A stretch of DNA of 64,000 nucleotides from Streptomyces alboniger (GCF_008704395.1 NZ_CP023695.1:5146001-5210000); one strand, 5' to 3'. Positions 19,367-28,553 are shown, numbered from the stretch's first letter. Made by a program: numbers and translations. The notes: generated by a model from the letters alone, not told the origin.

Positions 19367-21589
19367 TTGAGTCGTGAAACTGACAGTTCGTCCTCCGGGC
19401 CCCAGGGGCGCGGCGGAGCCGCATACCCCTCGGGGACGCCGCCCTACGGCTCCCCGGCACAGGGCGCCGCCGCGGACGGCGGCGCGGACGGCCAGCGGCG
19501 GCAGGCCGCCGACGAGCGGCCCGAAGAGCCCGAGACCCAGACCACGCTGACCACCCGCATCCGGATCAACATCCCCGGTTCGCGGCCCATCCCGCCGGTC
19601 GTCATGCGTACGCCCGTCGGCGACGAGGGCGCCTCGCGCGGCGACGCGTCGTACGCGGACGACGGGAACGGCCGTGACGCCGCGCCGGGGGCTCCCGGCG
19701 CGGGGGACCCGGGCGCCACGCGGGGTGCCGTCGACGGCGGGCTCGGCAGAGACCTTCCTTCCGGTTCCGGTTCCGCTTCCGCCGGCGGCGCGGACGCCGG
19801 TGCCGGATCCGCTCCCGGTGAGGGCGGCGCGGGAGGTTCCGGCGCGGCCGACGAGAAGACCAGCGACTGGTTCGCGCCGCGCAAGCCCGCGCGGGGCGAG
19901 AGCGGTGCCTCGGGCGGTGCGTCGGCCAACGGCGGACCCCCGGCGGCGGGTTCGAGCGGCTCGGGCGTGCCCGGCGGCTCCGGTGGCCCCAGCGGTCCCG
20001 GAATGAATGGTTCCGGCGGTCCGGGTGCGGGCCCCTACGACGTGTCCGGCGCCGTGGCGTCGGGCCCTCTCGGCTCGGGCGTACCGCAGGGCGGCGACCC
20101 GGCGCGCGGCGACCTGCCGTACTTCTCCGGAGGCCCGGGCGGCGGCGGCCCCCAGGACTCGCGGGGCCCGGCGGGCCCGACCGGCGGCCCCGTCACCGGC
20201 GACAGCCCGCTGGCGCCGCCCACGCCGGGCGCCCGCCCGTCCGCTCCCGGCCCCGGCGCCCCTGGTGGGCCCGGCGCTCCCGGCGGACCCGGTGGCCCGG
20301 CCAACTCCACCGGCTCCCTCCCGCGTTCGGGAGCCATGAGCGACGACACCGCGATCCTCACGCCACAGAAGGCCGGGCCCCTCTCGCCGCCCCCCGGCGG
20401 CCCGCGCCCGCCCGCGGGAGGCCCCGGCTCCCTGCCCGGCGGCCCCGGCGCGCCCACGCCGGGCGGCAACGTCTCGGGGGAGACGCTGACCAGCGGCATC
20501 CCCGTCGTGCCGCCCGTCCAGGACAACTCCCCGTTCGCCTCGGGACCCCAGGGCGACGGGCCGATGGCGCACACCCCGCCGAAGCTGCCCGAGCCGGTGC
20601 GCTCCGACGTGCCGGCCGCCCCCAAGCCCGCGCCGAAGAAGAAGGGCCGCAACAAACTGGTCCTCCTCGCGGCCCTCGTGGTCGTCGCGGCCTGCGGTGC
20701 GTACGGCGCGGGGCTGCTGATGAACCACGCGGACGTCCCGAAGGGCACCACGGTGCTCGGCGTCGACATCGGCGGCGGCACCCGCGACGAGGCCGTCAAG
20801 AAGCTCGACGACGCCCTCGGGGAGCGCGTCGCCAAGCCGCTGAAGCTGTCGGTGGCCGGTGAGCAGGTCATGCTCAAGCCGGACCAGGCGGGCCTGACCC
20901 TGGACAGCCAGGCCACCGTCCGCGCGGCCGCGGGCAGCGACTACAACCCCGTATCGGTGGTGGGCTCGCTCTTCGGCAACCAGCGCGTCGTCGAGCCGGT
21001 CATGCCCGTCGACGAGGAGAAGCTGGCGGCCGCCCTGGAGCGGGCCGCGGGCGGCTCGGGCTCGGCGAAGGAGGGCACGGTCAAGTTCGAGCCCGGCAAG
21101 GCCGTCCCCGTCTACGGCAGGGTCGGCAAGGGAATCGACGCCCAGGCATCGACGACGGCGGTCGCGGACGCGTACAAGAAGCAGGTCGAGACGGGCAGCG
21201 CGGGCACGGTCCAGGTGCCGGTCACCACCCGCAAGCCGACGGTCTCCAAGGCCGAGGTCGACAAGTTCATGACCCGGTTCGCCGAGCCCGCGATGTCCGC
21301 CAACGTCACGATCAAGGCGGGCACCAAGGCGATCCCCTTCGGCCCGGCGAGGTCACTGCCGAAGATCCTGAAGACAAAGGTCGCCGAGAACGGCACCCTC
21401 CAGCCGCAGTACGACCTCGAAGAGCTGAAGAAGCTGTACGGCAACGTCTTCGACGGCATCCTGATCCAGCGCGGCAACGGCGACAAGACGCCGGTCCAGC
21501 CGACCGACGTCGCGAGCGCCATGAACAAGGCGCTCCTCGGCAAGACCCCGGCGGAGCGGATCGGCGTCATCGAGACGAACGCGAGCTAG
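19367..21589 (+). CDS. Membrane-anchored protein with YoaR-like peptidoglycan-binding domains
   Basis: A 740-residue protein starting with TTG. Residues 1-420 are Gly/Pro/Ser-rich, disordered and presumably cytoplasmic. A KKKGRNK stop-transfer segment and a membrane helix follow at about 425-450. The outer part has the TTVLGVDIGGGTRDEAVKKL pattern and a TLQPQYDLEEL segment, which fit the putative peptidoglycan-binding (PG_binding_4, VanW-associated) family. The VanW domain itself is absent. It probably works at the cell wall. The very long disordered N terminus is its most unusual trait. A strong terminator follows. Confidence 0.75.
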   Translation: MSRETDSSSSGPQGRGGAAYPSGTPPYGSPAQGAAADGGADGQRRQAADERPEEPETQTTLTTRIRINIPGSRPIPPVVMRTPVGDEGASRGDASYADDGNGRDAAPGAPGAGDPGATRGAVDGGLGRDLPSGSGSASAGGADAGAGSAPGEGGAGGSGAADEKTSDWFAPRKPARGESGASGGASANGGPPAAGSSGSGVPGGSGGPSGPGMNGSGGPGAGPYDVSGAVASGPLGSGVPQGGDPARGDLPYFSGGPGGGGPQDSRGPAGPTGGPVTGDSPLAPPTPGARPSAPGPGAPGGPGAPGGPGGPANSTGSLPRSGAMSDDTAILTPQKAGPLSPPPGGPRPPAGGPGSLPGGPGAPTPGGNVSGETLTSGIPVVPPVQDNSPFASGPQGDGPMAHTPPKLPEPVRSDVPAAPKPAPKKKGRNKLVLLAALVVVAACGAYGAGLLMNHADVPKGTTVLGVDIGGGTRDEAVKKLDDALGERVAKPLKLSVAGEQVMLKPDQAGLTLDSQATVRAAAGSDYNPVSVVGSLFGNQRVVEPVMPVDEEKLAAALERAAGGSGSAKEGTVKFEPGKAVPVYGRVGKGIDAQASTTAVADAYKKQVETGSAGTVQVPVTTRKPTVSKAEVDKFMTRFAEPAMSANVTIKAGTKAIPFGPARSLPKILKTKVAENGTLQPQYDLEELKKLYGNVFDGILIQRGNGDKTPVQPTDVASAMNKALLGKTPAERIGVIETNAS

Positions 21590-21600
21590 GACACCGTGCC

Positions 21601-21632
21601 GAGTACGGGATGACAGATGTCATCCCGTACTC
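21601..21632 (+). terminator. Perfect terminator hairpin
   Basis: A 14-bp perfect stem (21601-21614 with 21619-21632) has a four-base loop (AGAT), starting 12 bases after the stop of the envelope protein gene. It cleanly separates that gene from the ABC/two-component operon. Confidence 0.92.
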
Positions 21633-21673
21633 GCCACACACGACACTGCCCCCGTCGTCCGCCACCGCCGACG

Positions 21674-22588
21674 ATGGATCACATGAACGCAGTGACCTTC
21701 ACAGAGGTGACCAAGAGCTACGGCGACGTCCGCGCCGTGGACGGGCTCACCCTCGACCTGCGCCCCGGCGAGACCGTGGCGCTCCTCGGGCCGAACGGCG
21801 CGGGCAAGTCCACCACCCTCGACCTCCTGCTCGGCCTCGGGCGCCCGGACAGCGGCACGGTGCGGGTCTTCGGAACCTCGCCGCGCGAGGCGATCACCGC
21901 GGGCCGGGTCGGCGCCATGCTGCAAAGCGGCGGGCTGATGGGCGAGGTCACCGTGCGCGAGCTGGTGCGGCTCGCCTGCGATCTGCACCCGAGGCCCCGC
22001 AGGGTCGGTGACGTGCTGGCACACGCGGGCATCGGGCAGATCGCCGACCGCAAGGTCGACAAGCTCTCCGGCGGCCAGGAGCAGCGCGTGCGCTTCGCGC
22101 TCGCCACGGCCGGCGCGAACGACCTCATCCTCCTGGACGAGCCGACGACCGGCATGGACGTCACCGCCCGCCAGGCGTTCTGGGCCACCATGCGGGAGCA
22201 GGCGGACCAGGGCCGCGCGGTCCTGTTCGCCACGCACTACCTGGAGGAGGCCGACGCGATCGCCGACCGCGTCCTGGTCCTGCACCGCGGCCGCCTCCTC
22301 GCGGACGGCACCGCCGCCGAGATCAAGGCGAGGGCGGGCGCGCGCAAGGTCGCCTTCGACCTCGCCGAGATCGACGCAGCGCTGGCCGGCCGGCTGCGGG
22401 AGCTGCCTTTCCTGACGGCGCTGGACATCTCGGGCCACTCGGTCCGCCTCCAGTCCGCCGACGCCGACGCCACCGTGCACGCGCTGTACGGACTGGGTGT
22501 ATACCCCCACAATCTCGAAGTCGCCGGGCTCGGTCTCGAGCAGGCCTTCGTGGCGATCACCGAGGCCGAGGAGGCACGGACCCGATGA
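21674..22588 (+). CDS. ABC transporter ATP-binding protein (ABC-2 exporter, DrrA/CcmA-like)
   Basis: A 304-residue ATPase and first gene of a four-gene coupled operon. Walker A (GPNGAGKST), Q-loop (MLQSGGLMGEVTVRELV), signature (LSGGQEQRVR) and Walker B (LILLDEPTTGMD) are complete, as is the H-loop (FATHYLEEAD). The last 80 residues are a DrrA-type C-terminal domain. The start at 21674 (or 21683) is chosen because homology begins at NAVTFTEV; the frame is open further upstream through the terminator. It would power the ABC-2 permease encoded next. The substrate is unknown; drug or lipid export is typical for the family. Confidence 0.9.
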   Translation: MDHMNAVTFTEVTKSYGDVRAVDGLTLDLRPGETVALLGPNGAGKSTTLDLLLGLGRPDSGTVRVFGTSPREAITAGRVGAMLQSGGLMGEVTVRELVRLACDLHPRPRRVGDVLAHAGIGQIADRKVDKLSGGQEQRVRFALATAGANDLILLDEPTTGMDVTARQAFWATMREQADQGRAVLFATHYLEEADAIADRVLVLHRGRLLADGTAAEIKARAGARKVAFDLAEIDAALAGRLRELPFLTALDISGHSVRLQSADADATVHALYGLGVYPHNLEVAGLGLEQAFVAITEAEEARTR

Positions 22589-23334
22589 CGAACACACTGG
22601 CCGCACGGGGCCTGATCAAGCTGGAGATCACCCGCGCCCTGCGCAACCGCAAGGCCCAGTTCTTCTCCATGATCTATCCGTCCCTGCTCTTCCTGATCAT
22701 CTCGGGCACCGCCGGCGACGTCCCCGGCTCGGGGCTGTCGCTCCCGGCGTTCATGATGGTCTCGATGGCGTCCTTCGGCGCCCTCACCGCCGTTCTGATG
22801 GGCAACAGCGAGCGCATCGCGAAGGAGCGGGAGAACGGCTGGGTGCGCCAGCTGCGCCTGACGACGCTCCCCGGGCGCGGCTACGTCCTGGCGAAGACCG
22901 CGAGCGCGGCGGTGGTCAGCCTGCCCTCGATCCTCGTGGTGTTCGCGGTCGCCGCCATCTTCAAGGACGTCCGCTTCGAGGCCTGGCAGTGGCTGGCGCT
23001 GACCGGCGCGATCTGGGCGGGCAGCCTCTGCTTCGCGGCCCTCGGCGTGGCCATCGGCTATCTCGCGACCGGTGACGCGGTCCGCCCGATCACGATGATC
23101 GTCTACTTCGTGCTCTCCCTCCTCGGCGGCCTGTGGATGCCCTCGACGACGTTCCCCGACTGGCTCCAGACCCTGGCCGACTGGCTTCCGACCCACGCGT
23201 ACGCTGCCCTCGGGCGGGCCATCGAACTGGGTGACGCCCCGCACGCGAAGGACGTCATCCTGCTGGCCGCCTACTTCCTCCTCTTCGCGGGCGGCGCGGC
23301 CTGGCTGTACCGGAAGGACACACTGAAGGCGTGA
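22585..23334 (+). CDS. ABC-2 type transporter permease
   Basis: A 249-residue membrane protein with about six hydrophobic segments in the ABC-2 pattern: an N-terminal LEITRALRNRKAQFFSMIYPSL coupling region and a GLWMPSTTFPDWLQTLADWLPTHAY motif near residue 185. It overlaps the ATPase gene by four bases (ATGA) and the kinase gene by four. The exporter and its regulator are thus made together. The architecture resembles Bacillus YvfR/YvfS beside the YvfT/YvfU kinase and regulator. Confidence 0.9.
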   Translation: MTNTLAARGLIKLEITRALRNRKAQFFSMIYPSLLFLIISGTAGDVPGSGLSLPAFMMVSMASFGALTAVLMGNSERIAKERENGWVRQLRLTTLPGRGYVLAKTASAAVVSLPSILVVFAVAAIFKDVRFEAWQWLALTGAIWAGSLCFAALGVAIGYLATGDAVRPITMIVYFVLSLLGGLWMPSTTFPDWLQTLADWLPTHAYAALGRAIELGDAPHAKDVILLAAYFLLFAGGAAWLYRKDTLKA

Positions 23335-24527
23335 GCGAGACAGACGCGGAGAGCGAGGCGTTCCACCCCCTGCACACGTTCGGGCGCCCACCCAGGGGCC
23401 GCCGCCAGTCGCTGGTGAAGATGGCCTGGATCAGTGTCTGGCTGATCTTCCTCAGCTCACCGATCAAGGACCTGGCCGACGGCCGTCACACGGTCCGCGC
23501 CACGGTGCTCGGCTCCCTCGGCCTCGCGGTCTTCGTGGCCTGCTATCTGATCCTGGTCTTCCGCTACACCACGAAGGTGCTCGACCGGGGCAGGCTCTAC
23601 GCGGCGTTCGGGCTGCTCCTGCTCCTCGCCGCGGTCCTCTCCTTCAGCTTCGGCGACCCCTGGCTCGGACTCTTCGTGTACGTCTCCGTGTCCGCCGGAG
23701 TCGTCCTGTCGCTGCGGGCCTCGGTCTGGATCATCCCGGGGGTCACCCTGCTGATGATTTTGATCGGCCTGCGCGACGACGGCCTCGGCGACCTGATCAC
23801 CAGCCTCGGACTGATCACCTTCATGGTGGGCTACGCCATGTCCGGTGTGCGCCAGTTGATCCGTACGATGATCCAGCTCCGCCAGGCACGGGCCACCGTC
23901 GCCCAGCTGGCGGCCAACGAGGAGCGGCTGCGGCTGGCCAGGGACCTGCACGACCTGCTCGGCCACTCCCTCTCCCTGATCACGCTCAAGAGCGAGCTGG
24001 CCGGACGGATGCTTCCCGACCACCCCGACAAGGCCGCCAAGGAGGTGGCCGACATCGAGCGGGTCAGCCGTCAGGCCCTGGTGGATGTGCGCGAGGCCGT
24101 CTCCGGGTACCGCAGGCGCACCCTGGCCGGCGAACTGGCGGGCGCCCGCACCGCGCTGGCGGCCGCGGGCATCGAGGGCGACGTCCCGCTGGAGCCGCCC
24201 GCCGAACTGCCGGCGGAGGAGGCGGAGGCGGCGCTCGCCTGGGCGCTGCGGGAGGCCGTCACCAATGTCGTGCGGCACAGCTCGGCCCGGCACTGCACGG
24301 TGGCGTTCGCGGCGCGGCAGACGCTCGCAGGACCGCTCCTGGAGCTGTCCGTGGAGGATGACGGGGTGGGCGGTTCCGGTGCCGCCGCGGGCAACGGCCT
24401 GACGGGCCTGGCCGAGCGCGTGGAGGCGGTCGGCGGGGCCCTGGAGACGGGTCCCGCGGCCCGCCGCGGCTTCCGCCTGGCGGCCCGTGTTCCGCTGGCG
24501 GAGGCGCCCGTAGGATCCCCCTCATGA
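23331..24527 (+). CDS. Two-component sensor histidine kinase (NarL-partner, HisKA_3 type)
   Basis: A 398-residue membrane kinase. About five hydrophobic segments span residues 25-180, with almost no extracytoplasmic domain, as in DesK-like sensors of membrane state. The phosphoacceptor histidine lies in RLARDLHDLLGHSLSLI (about 202-218), and the HATPase domain (ALREAVTNVVRHS, then VEDDGVGGSG, then GLTGLAERVEAVGG) follows. It starts with GTG overlapping the permease stop. It probably senses the exporter substrate or membrane stress and phosphorylates the regulator encoded next. Confidence 0.92.
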   Translation: MSETDAESEAFHPLHTFGRPPRGRRQSLVKMAWISVWLIFLSSPIKDLADGRHTVRATVLGSLGLAVFVACYLILVFRYTTKVLDRGRLYAAFGLLLLLAAVLSFSFGDPWLGLFVYVSVSAGVVLSLRASVWIIPGVTLLMILIGLRDDGLGDLITSLGLITFMVGYAMSGVRQLIRTMIQLRQARATVAQLAANEERLRLARDLHDLLGHSLSLITLKSELAGRMLPDHPDKAAKEVADIERVSRQALVDVREAVSGYRRRTLAGELAGARTALAAAGIEGDVPLEPPAELPAEEAEAALAWALREAVTNVVRHSSARHCTVAFAARQTLAGPLLELSVEDDGVGGSGAAAGNGLTGLAERVEAVGGALETGPAARRGFRLAARVPLAEAPVGSPS

Positions 24528-25165
24528 GCAGCGGCAACAGCGCCGAGGGCGCGGGCGATGTCATCAGGATTCTGCTGGCCGAGGACCAGTCGATGGTCCG
24601 CGAGGCCCTCGCGGCCCTGCTCGGCCTCGAACCCGACATCGACGTCGTCGTCCAGGTGGCCCGCGGCGACGAGGTGCTCGCGGCGGCCCGCGCGCACGAC
24701 GTGGACGTGGCGCTGCTCGACATCGAGATGCCCGGCCGGACAGGCATCGAGGCGGCGGCCGAACTGCACGCCGCGTGCCCCGAGCTGAAGATCGTCATCC
24801 TCACCACCTTCGGCCGCCCCGGCTATCTGCGCAGCGCCATGGAGGCCGGCGCCCACGCGTTCCTGGTCAAGGACGCCCCCGCGGCCCAGCTCGCCGCGGC
24901 GGTGCGCAAGGTCCTCGCGGGGGAGCGGGTCATCGACCCGACGCTGGCCGCGGCGGCCCTCGCGGAGGGCGCGAACCCCCTGACGGACCGCGAGCGCGAG
25001 GTCCTGCGCGCGGCGTCCGGCGGCGCCACCAACGCCGAACTGGCCGCCGCCTTGCACCTCTCCCAGGGCACGGTCCGCAACTACCTCTCGACGGCGATCC
25101 AGAAGCTCGCGGTCCGCAACCGCGCGGAGGCGGTCAGCACCGCCCGCGACAAGGGCTGGCTCTGA
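24524..25165 (+). CDS. NarL/LuxR-family response regulator
   Basis: A 213-residue response regulator. The receiver domain spans residues about 14-130, with the phosphorylated aspartate at residue 66 (ALLDIEMPG), acidic residues in AEDQ and the lysine in LVKDAPA. A LuxR-type helix-turn-helix (LTDREREVLRAASGG, then LHLSQGTVRNYLS) covers about 145-205. It overlaps the kinase gene by four bases. It most likely controls its own operon, including the ABC exporter. Confidence 0.94.
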   Translation: MSSGNSAEGAGDVIRILLAEDQSMVREALAALLGLEPDIDVVVQVARGDEVLAAARAHDVDVALLDIEMPGRTGIEAAAELHAACPELKIVILTTFGRPGYLRSAMEAGAHAFLVKDAPAAQLAAAVRKVLAGERVIDPTLAAAALAEGANPLTDREREVLRAASGGATNAELAAALHLSQGTVRNYLSTAIQKLAVRNRAEAVSTARDKGWL

Positions 25166-25193
25166 CCGTCCGCGTCACGGGCGCCCCGCCCGC

Positions 25194-26048
25194 TCAGTTC
25201 AGCAGCGCCCGCGCCCCCCGCGCCTGCCGCCGCGCCTGGTCCGCCGTCGCCGCGTCCTCCCCGGCCAGCTCGTCGGCGTAGGCGTCCAGCTCCCGGGCGC
25301 CCACCAGGAAGTCCCCCTTCTGTACGAGGAGCTGGGCGCGGTCGTAGCGCAGGCGGGGCGCCGGTGAGGGCAGCAGCAGGGAGAGTTCGACCGCCCAGAG
25401 CGAGACGTCACAGCGCTCGGGGCGCGGCGCGGCCCAGGCGCGGATGTTGTTCAGAACGCGCCGCACGATGTCCAGCGTGCCCGCGGGGTTCAGCATCGAC
25501 GGCACGGGCGGCGCCCCGGTGGCCGCCGCGACGAGCAGGTCCACGTCCGTGCCGGTCAGGACGCGCCCGCCGTCGAACGGGTTGGCGAAGACCCGGTCGT
25601 CCAGAGGGCCGAGGCCGACGACGAAGTGGCCCGGCAGCGCCACGCCGTGGACCGGGGCGCCCGCCCTGCGCGCCACCTCCATCCACAGCACCGAGAGCAG
25701 GATCGGCAGCCCCCTGCGGCGCCGCAGGACCTGGTGCAGGAGGGAGGACTCCAGCCGGTGGTAGTCGCCGGGTCTGCCCCTGAACCCGCAGTACCCGCCG
25801 AGGAGTTCGGCGAGGGTGAGGGCCCAGGCCCGGGGGTCGTCGGCGCGGCCGGACCGGTGGCTGTGCGCGGCCAGTTCCGCGAGCCGCCCGATCAGGCGCC
25901 GCGCCCTGTCGATCCCCTCCTGGTCGAGGGAGGGGTCGGCCTCCGCGCCGATCAGCAGGCACAGCAGCGCGAGATCGGGCCGCGGCGCCCCGGCCTCGGC
26001 CGCGAACAGCCGTCGCCACTCGGTGGTTTCGGGAACTCGGGGATGCAT
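25194..26048 (-). CDS. SirB1-like transglutaminase-fold protein (copy 1)
   Basis: A 284-residue protein of the SirB1 / Transglut_core2 type. Conserved blocks are LALLCLLIGAEADPSLD (about 27-43), RLESSLLHQVLRRRRGLPIL (about 98-117), LWMEVARRAGAPVHGVALPG and HFVVGLGPLDDRVFANPFDGG. A C-terminal part (LRYDRAQLLVQKGDFLVGA) resembles a TPR hairpin. The catalytic-cysteine position appears to be Ser (ILLSVLW), and the expected acidic residue of DPFDGG is Asn here, so enzymatic activity is doubtful. It is a tandem paralogue of 26128-26958. Confidence 0.8.
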   Translation of the reverse strand: MHPRVPETTEWRRLFAAEAGAPRPDLALLCLLIGAEADPSLDQEGIDRARRLIGRLAELAAHSHRSGRADDPRAWALTLAELLGGYCGFRGRPGDYHRLESSLLHQVLRRRRGLPILLSVLWMEVARRAGAPVHGVALPGHFVVGLGPLDDRVFANPFDGGRVLTGTDVDLLVAAATGAPPVPSMLNPAGTLDIVRRVLNNIRAWAAPRPERCDVSLWAVELSLLLPSPAPRLRYDRAQLLVQKGDFLVGARELDAYADELAGEDAATADQARRQARGARALLN

Positions 26049-26127
26049 ACGTGCGTGTTGCCCGGTCGGCCCGATCGATACGTCGCCCGAAGCCGGTACG
26101 GGGCGCGGCCCCCGCCGCCCCGCCCGG

Positions 26128-26958
26128 TCAGTTCAGCATGGACCGGGCCGCCCGCGCCTGCTGGCGCACCCGGTCCGCGGTGGTCGGCTCCACCGCCGTC
26201 ACGACATCGGCGTACTCCTCCAGCTCCGCCGCGCCGCCGAGGAAGTCGCCGCGCTGGACGAGCAGCTGGGCCCGCTCGTAGCGCAGCCGCGCCGGGTGCG
26301 CGGGCAGCAGCAGGGAGAGGTCGAGGGCCCACAGCGCGACCTCCGAACGCTCGGGGCGCGCGGCCGCCCAGGCGCGGATGTTGTTGAGGATGCGCTGCAC
26401 GATGTTCAGCGGGTCGGCGGGCGTCAGCATCGACGGCTGCACCCCCGCGCCCGCGGTCCCCGCCACCAGCAGCTCCGCGTCCTGCCCGGTCAGCAGCCGC
26501 CCGCCGTCGAACGGGTCGGCGAGCACCTGGTCGTCGCGCGGCCCGAAACCGACGACGAAGTGGCCCGGCAGCGCCACCCCGTACACCGGGGCGCCCGCCC
26601 GGCGCGCCACCTCCATCCACACCACGGAGAGCAGGATCGGCAGCCCCCTGCGCCGCCGGAGCACCTCGTGCAGCAGGGAGGACTCAAGCCGCTGGTAGTC
26701 GCCCGGCGTCCCCTCGAACCCACAGCTCTCGCCGAGGAGTTCGGCCATCGCCTGCGCCCAGGCGCGCGGCCCGCCGGGGCGGAACGGCAGCAGGCCCGCG
26801 AGCCGGTCCAGCTCGATCTCGGCGGCGTCGATGCCCGCCTCGTCGAGACCGGGGTCGGCCTCGGCGCCGATCAGCAGGCACAGCAGCGCGAGTCCTGGCC
26901 GTTCGGACCGTGCCTCTTCGGCGAACCGCCGCCGCCATTCGCCGGACTCCGCGTGCAT
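26128..26958 (-). CDS. SirB1-like transglutaminase-fold protein (copy 2)
   Basis: A 276-residue tandem paralogue of the gene at 25194-26048, lying 79 bases upstream of it on the same strand. It keeps LALLCLLIGAEADPGLD, RLESSLLHEVLRRRRGLPIL, VARRAGAPVYGVALPG and HFVVGFGPRDDQVLADPFDGG. Unlike copy 1, it retains Asp in DPFDGG. The start at 26958 was chosen because GAGG lies five bases upstream and the N terminus then aligns with copy 1; an ATG six codons earlier is also possible. The function is unknown. Some family members carry TPR-like tails and may bind other proteins. Confidence 0.8.
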   Translation of the reverse strand: MHAESGEWRRRFAEEARSERPGLALLCLLIGAEADPGLDEAGIDAAEIELDRLAGLLPFRPGGPRAWAQAMAELLGESCGFEGTPGDYQRLESSLLHEVLRRRRGLPILLSVVWMEVARRAGAPVYGVALPGHFVVGFGPRDDQVLADPFDGGRLLTGQDAELLVAGTAGAGVQPSMLTPADPLNIVQRILNNIRAWAAARPERSEVALWALDLSLLLPAHPARLRYERAQLLVQRGDFLGGAAELEEYADVVTAVEPTTADRVRQQARAARSMLN

Positions 26959-27033
26959 ACGTGCCTCGTGTCTCATGCCCTCGCCGGGCTGTTTTCCGTG
27001 CCGTGCCGTGCTGCCACGCCGGGTCGCCGCCGC

Positions 27034-28035
27034 TCAGGCCCCGCCGTGCCGGTAGTGGTGATAGGCGTGATGCGCCGCGAAGCCCATCCGGCCGTACAGC
27101 GCCCGCGCGCCGTCGTTGTCGTCCTCGACCTGAAGCCAGGCCGCCGACGCGCCGTCCAGCAGGGCCTGTCGGGCCAGCGCGGTCATCACCGCGGTGGCGA
27201 GCCCCTGCCGCCGGTGCCCCGGGTCCACCTCGACCGCCATGAACCCCGCCCAGCGCCCGTCCACCACGCACCGCCCGATGGCGGCGGCGGTGTCACCGCT
27301 CCCGGGCACGGAAGCGAACCACACCGAGGGCCCGCTCGCCAGCACCTTGGACACATGTGGTGCCAAGTCCCCGGCCCGCCCGTACCGCCGCAGCCACGCC
27401 TCGTCGCAGGACCGGGAGAGTTCTACGCGCGACACGTCCGCGTCCAGATCCGCGACCGGCGCGAGGGCGCCCACGTGCAGCGCGGCGCTGACCTCGCGCT
27501 CCCACCCGCGCGCCGCCAACTCCGCGCAGAGCAGCTCCTGGGTGCCCTCGGCGCCCGTCGCCGTCTGGATGTACGCGGGCAGCTCCCGGGCCGCGTACCA
27601 CTGACGTACGTGCGTCAGCGCCTCGTCCAGCGGCCGTCCCGGATCGCCCAGCGGCAGTACCGAGTTGGCGCGCCGCGTGAATCCGGCGGCGGCCCGCAGC
27701 TCCCAGTCGCCGAGCCGCTCGCTCTCCACCGGCCGCCAGGCCCGCGCGCAGACCCGCGCCAGCTCCTCGTACGAGGCGGCGGGCCCGCGGCGGCGGGCGG
27801 GTGCCGAGGGCACGACCTTGCCGGCGACCAGGGTGTGCTCCGGGATACGGACGCTTTCGCCGTCGCGTCGTGTGATGTGCACCACACCGTCATTCCACGA
27901 TGTGAGAACACCCACCGTGTCGGTGAATCTGCCACCGGCGGATCCCGGCTCGCTCAGGCGCCGCACAGAGATCCTTTTGCCCACGTCAGCAGGGGTGATA
28001 CGGACCTCAAGCCGTCCGCCCGCAGTGAATTCCAC
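27034..28035 (-). CDS. GNAT-family N-acetyltransferase with N-terminal SH3-like domain
   Basis: A 333-residue protein. Residues about 3-65 form a small beta-barrel-like domain (LEVRITPADVGKRISVRRL, then GVLTSWNDGVVHITRRDGES), as in Rv0428c-type acetyltransferases. The GNAT domain occupies the C terminus, with the acetyl-CoA motif VDPGHRRQGLATAVM and the tail LQVEDDNDGARALYGRMGF. The GTG at 28035 is preferred over longer frames (ATG 28065, or 28152) because AGGAGGGG lies 11 bases upstream and the conserved domain starts there. It is divergent from the ferredoxin gene. The substrate is unknown. Confidence 0.85.
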   Translation of the reverse strand: MEFTAGGRLEVRITPADVGKRISVRRLSEPGSAGGRFTDTVGVLTSWNDGVVHITRRDGESVRIPEHTLVAGKVVPSAPARRRGPAASYEELARVCARAWRPVESERLGDWELRAAAGFTRRANSVLPLGDPGRPLDEALTHVRQWYAARELPAYIQTATGAEGTQELLCAELAARGWEREVSAALHVGALAPVADLDADVSRVELSRSCDEAWLRRYGRAGDLAPHVSKVLASGPSVWFASVPGSGDTAAAIGRCVVDGRWAGFMAVEVDPGHRRQGLATAVMTALARQALLDGASAAWLQVEDDNDGARALYGRMGFAAHHAYHHYRHGGA

Positions 28036-28178
28036 AGCTCTGTACGCCCCTCCTGTTCGGATCATGCCCAGGAACGGAGATACTAGGGGCGGGCATCGAC
28101 GACGCCGCGCTCCCGCGCGCCAGGCGAGCGGAGCCTGAGGACGGCCCGCCAACGCCCGTATCGAGGAGGAACGACAGC

Positions 28179-28499
28179 GTGACCTACGTCATCGCGCAGC
28201 CTTGTGTCGACGTCAAGGACAAGGCGTGCATCGAGGAGTGCCCGGTCGACTGCATTTACGAGGGCTCCCGGTCCTTGTACATCCACCCGGACGAATGCGT
28301 CGACTGCGGAGCCTGCGAACCGGTCTGCCCGGTCGAGGCGATCTTCTACGAGGACGACACTCCCGAGGAGTGGAAGGACTACTACAAGGCGAACGTCGAG
28401 TTCTTCGACGAGCTGGGTTCGCCCGGCGGCGCGAGCAAGCTCGGCCTGATCGAGCGCGACCACGCCTTCATCGCCGCCCTGCCGCCGCAGAACCAGTAA
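28179..28499 (+). CDS. fdxA: Seven-iron ferredoxin [3Fe-4S][4Fe-4S]
   Basis: A 106-residue cytoplasmic electron carrier. Eight cysteines in the N-terminal 50 residues (9, 17, 21, 25, 40, 43, 46, 50) fit one [3Fe-4S] and one [4Fe-4S] cluster. The C-terminal half (EEWKDYYKANVEFFDELG) is the usual extension of actinobacterial FdxA/FdxC. GAGGAGGA precedes the GTG start. It lies just before dapC, as in other actinobacteria. Its redox partners cannot be told from sequence. Confidence 0.95.
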   Translation: MTYVIAQPCVDVKDKACIEECPVDCIYEGSRSLYIHPDECVDCGACEPVCPVEAIFYEDDTPEEWKDYYKANVEFFDELGSPGGASKLGLIERDHAFIAALPPQNQ

Positions 28500-28520
28500 C
28501 GACGGCCTGAGCGCCGCCCC

Positions 28521-28553
28521 GGTCCCGTACGGCATGTCCTGTCGTACGGGACC
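28521..28553 (+). terminator. Terminator between fdxA and dapC
   Basis: An 11-bp perfect stem (28521-28531 with 28543-28553) has an 11-base loop, starting 21 bases after the ferredoxin stop. It would reduce read-through into dapC. Confidence 0.8.
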
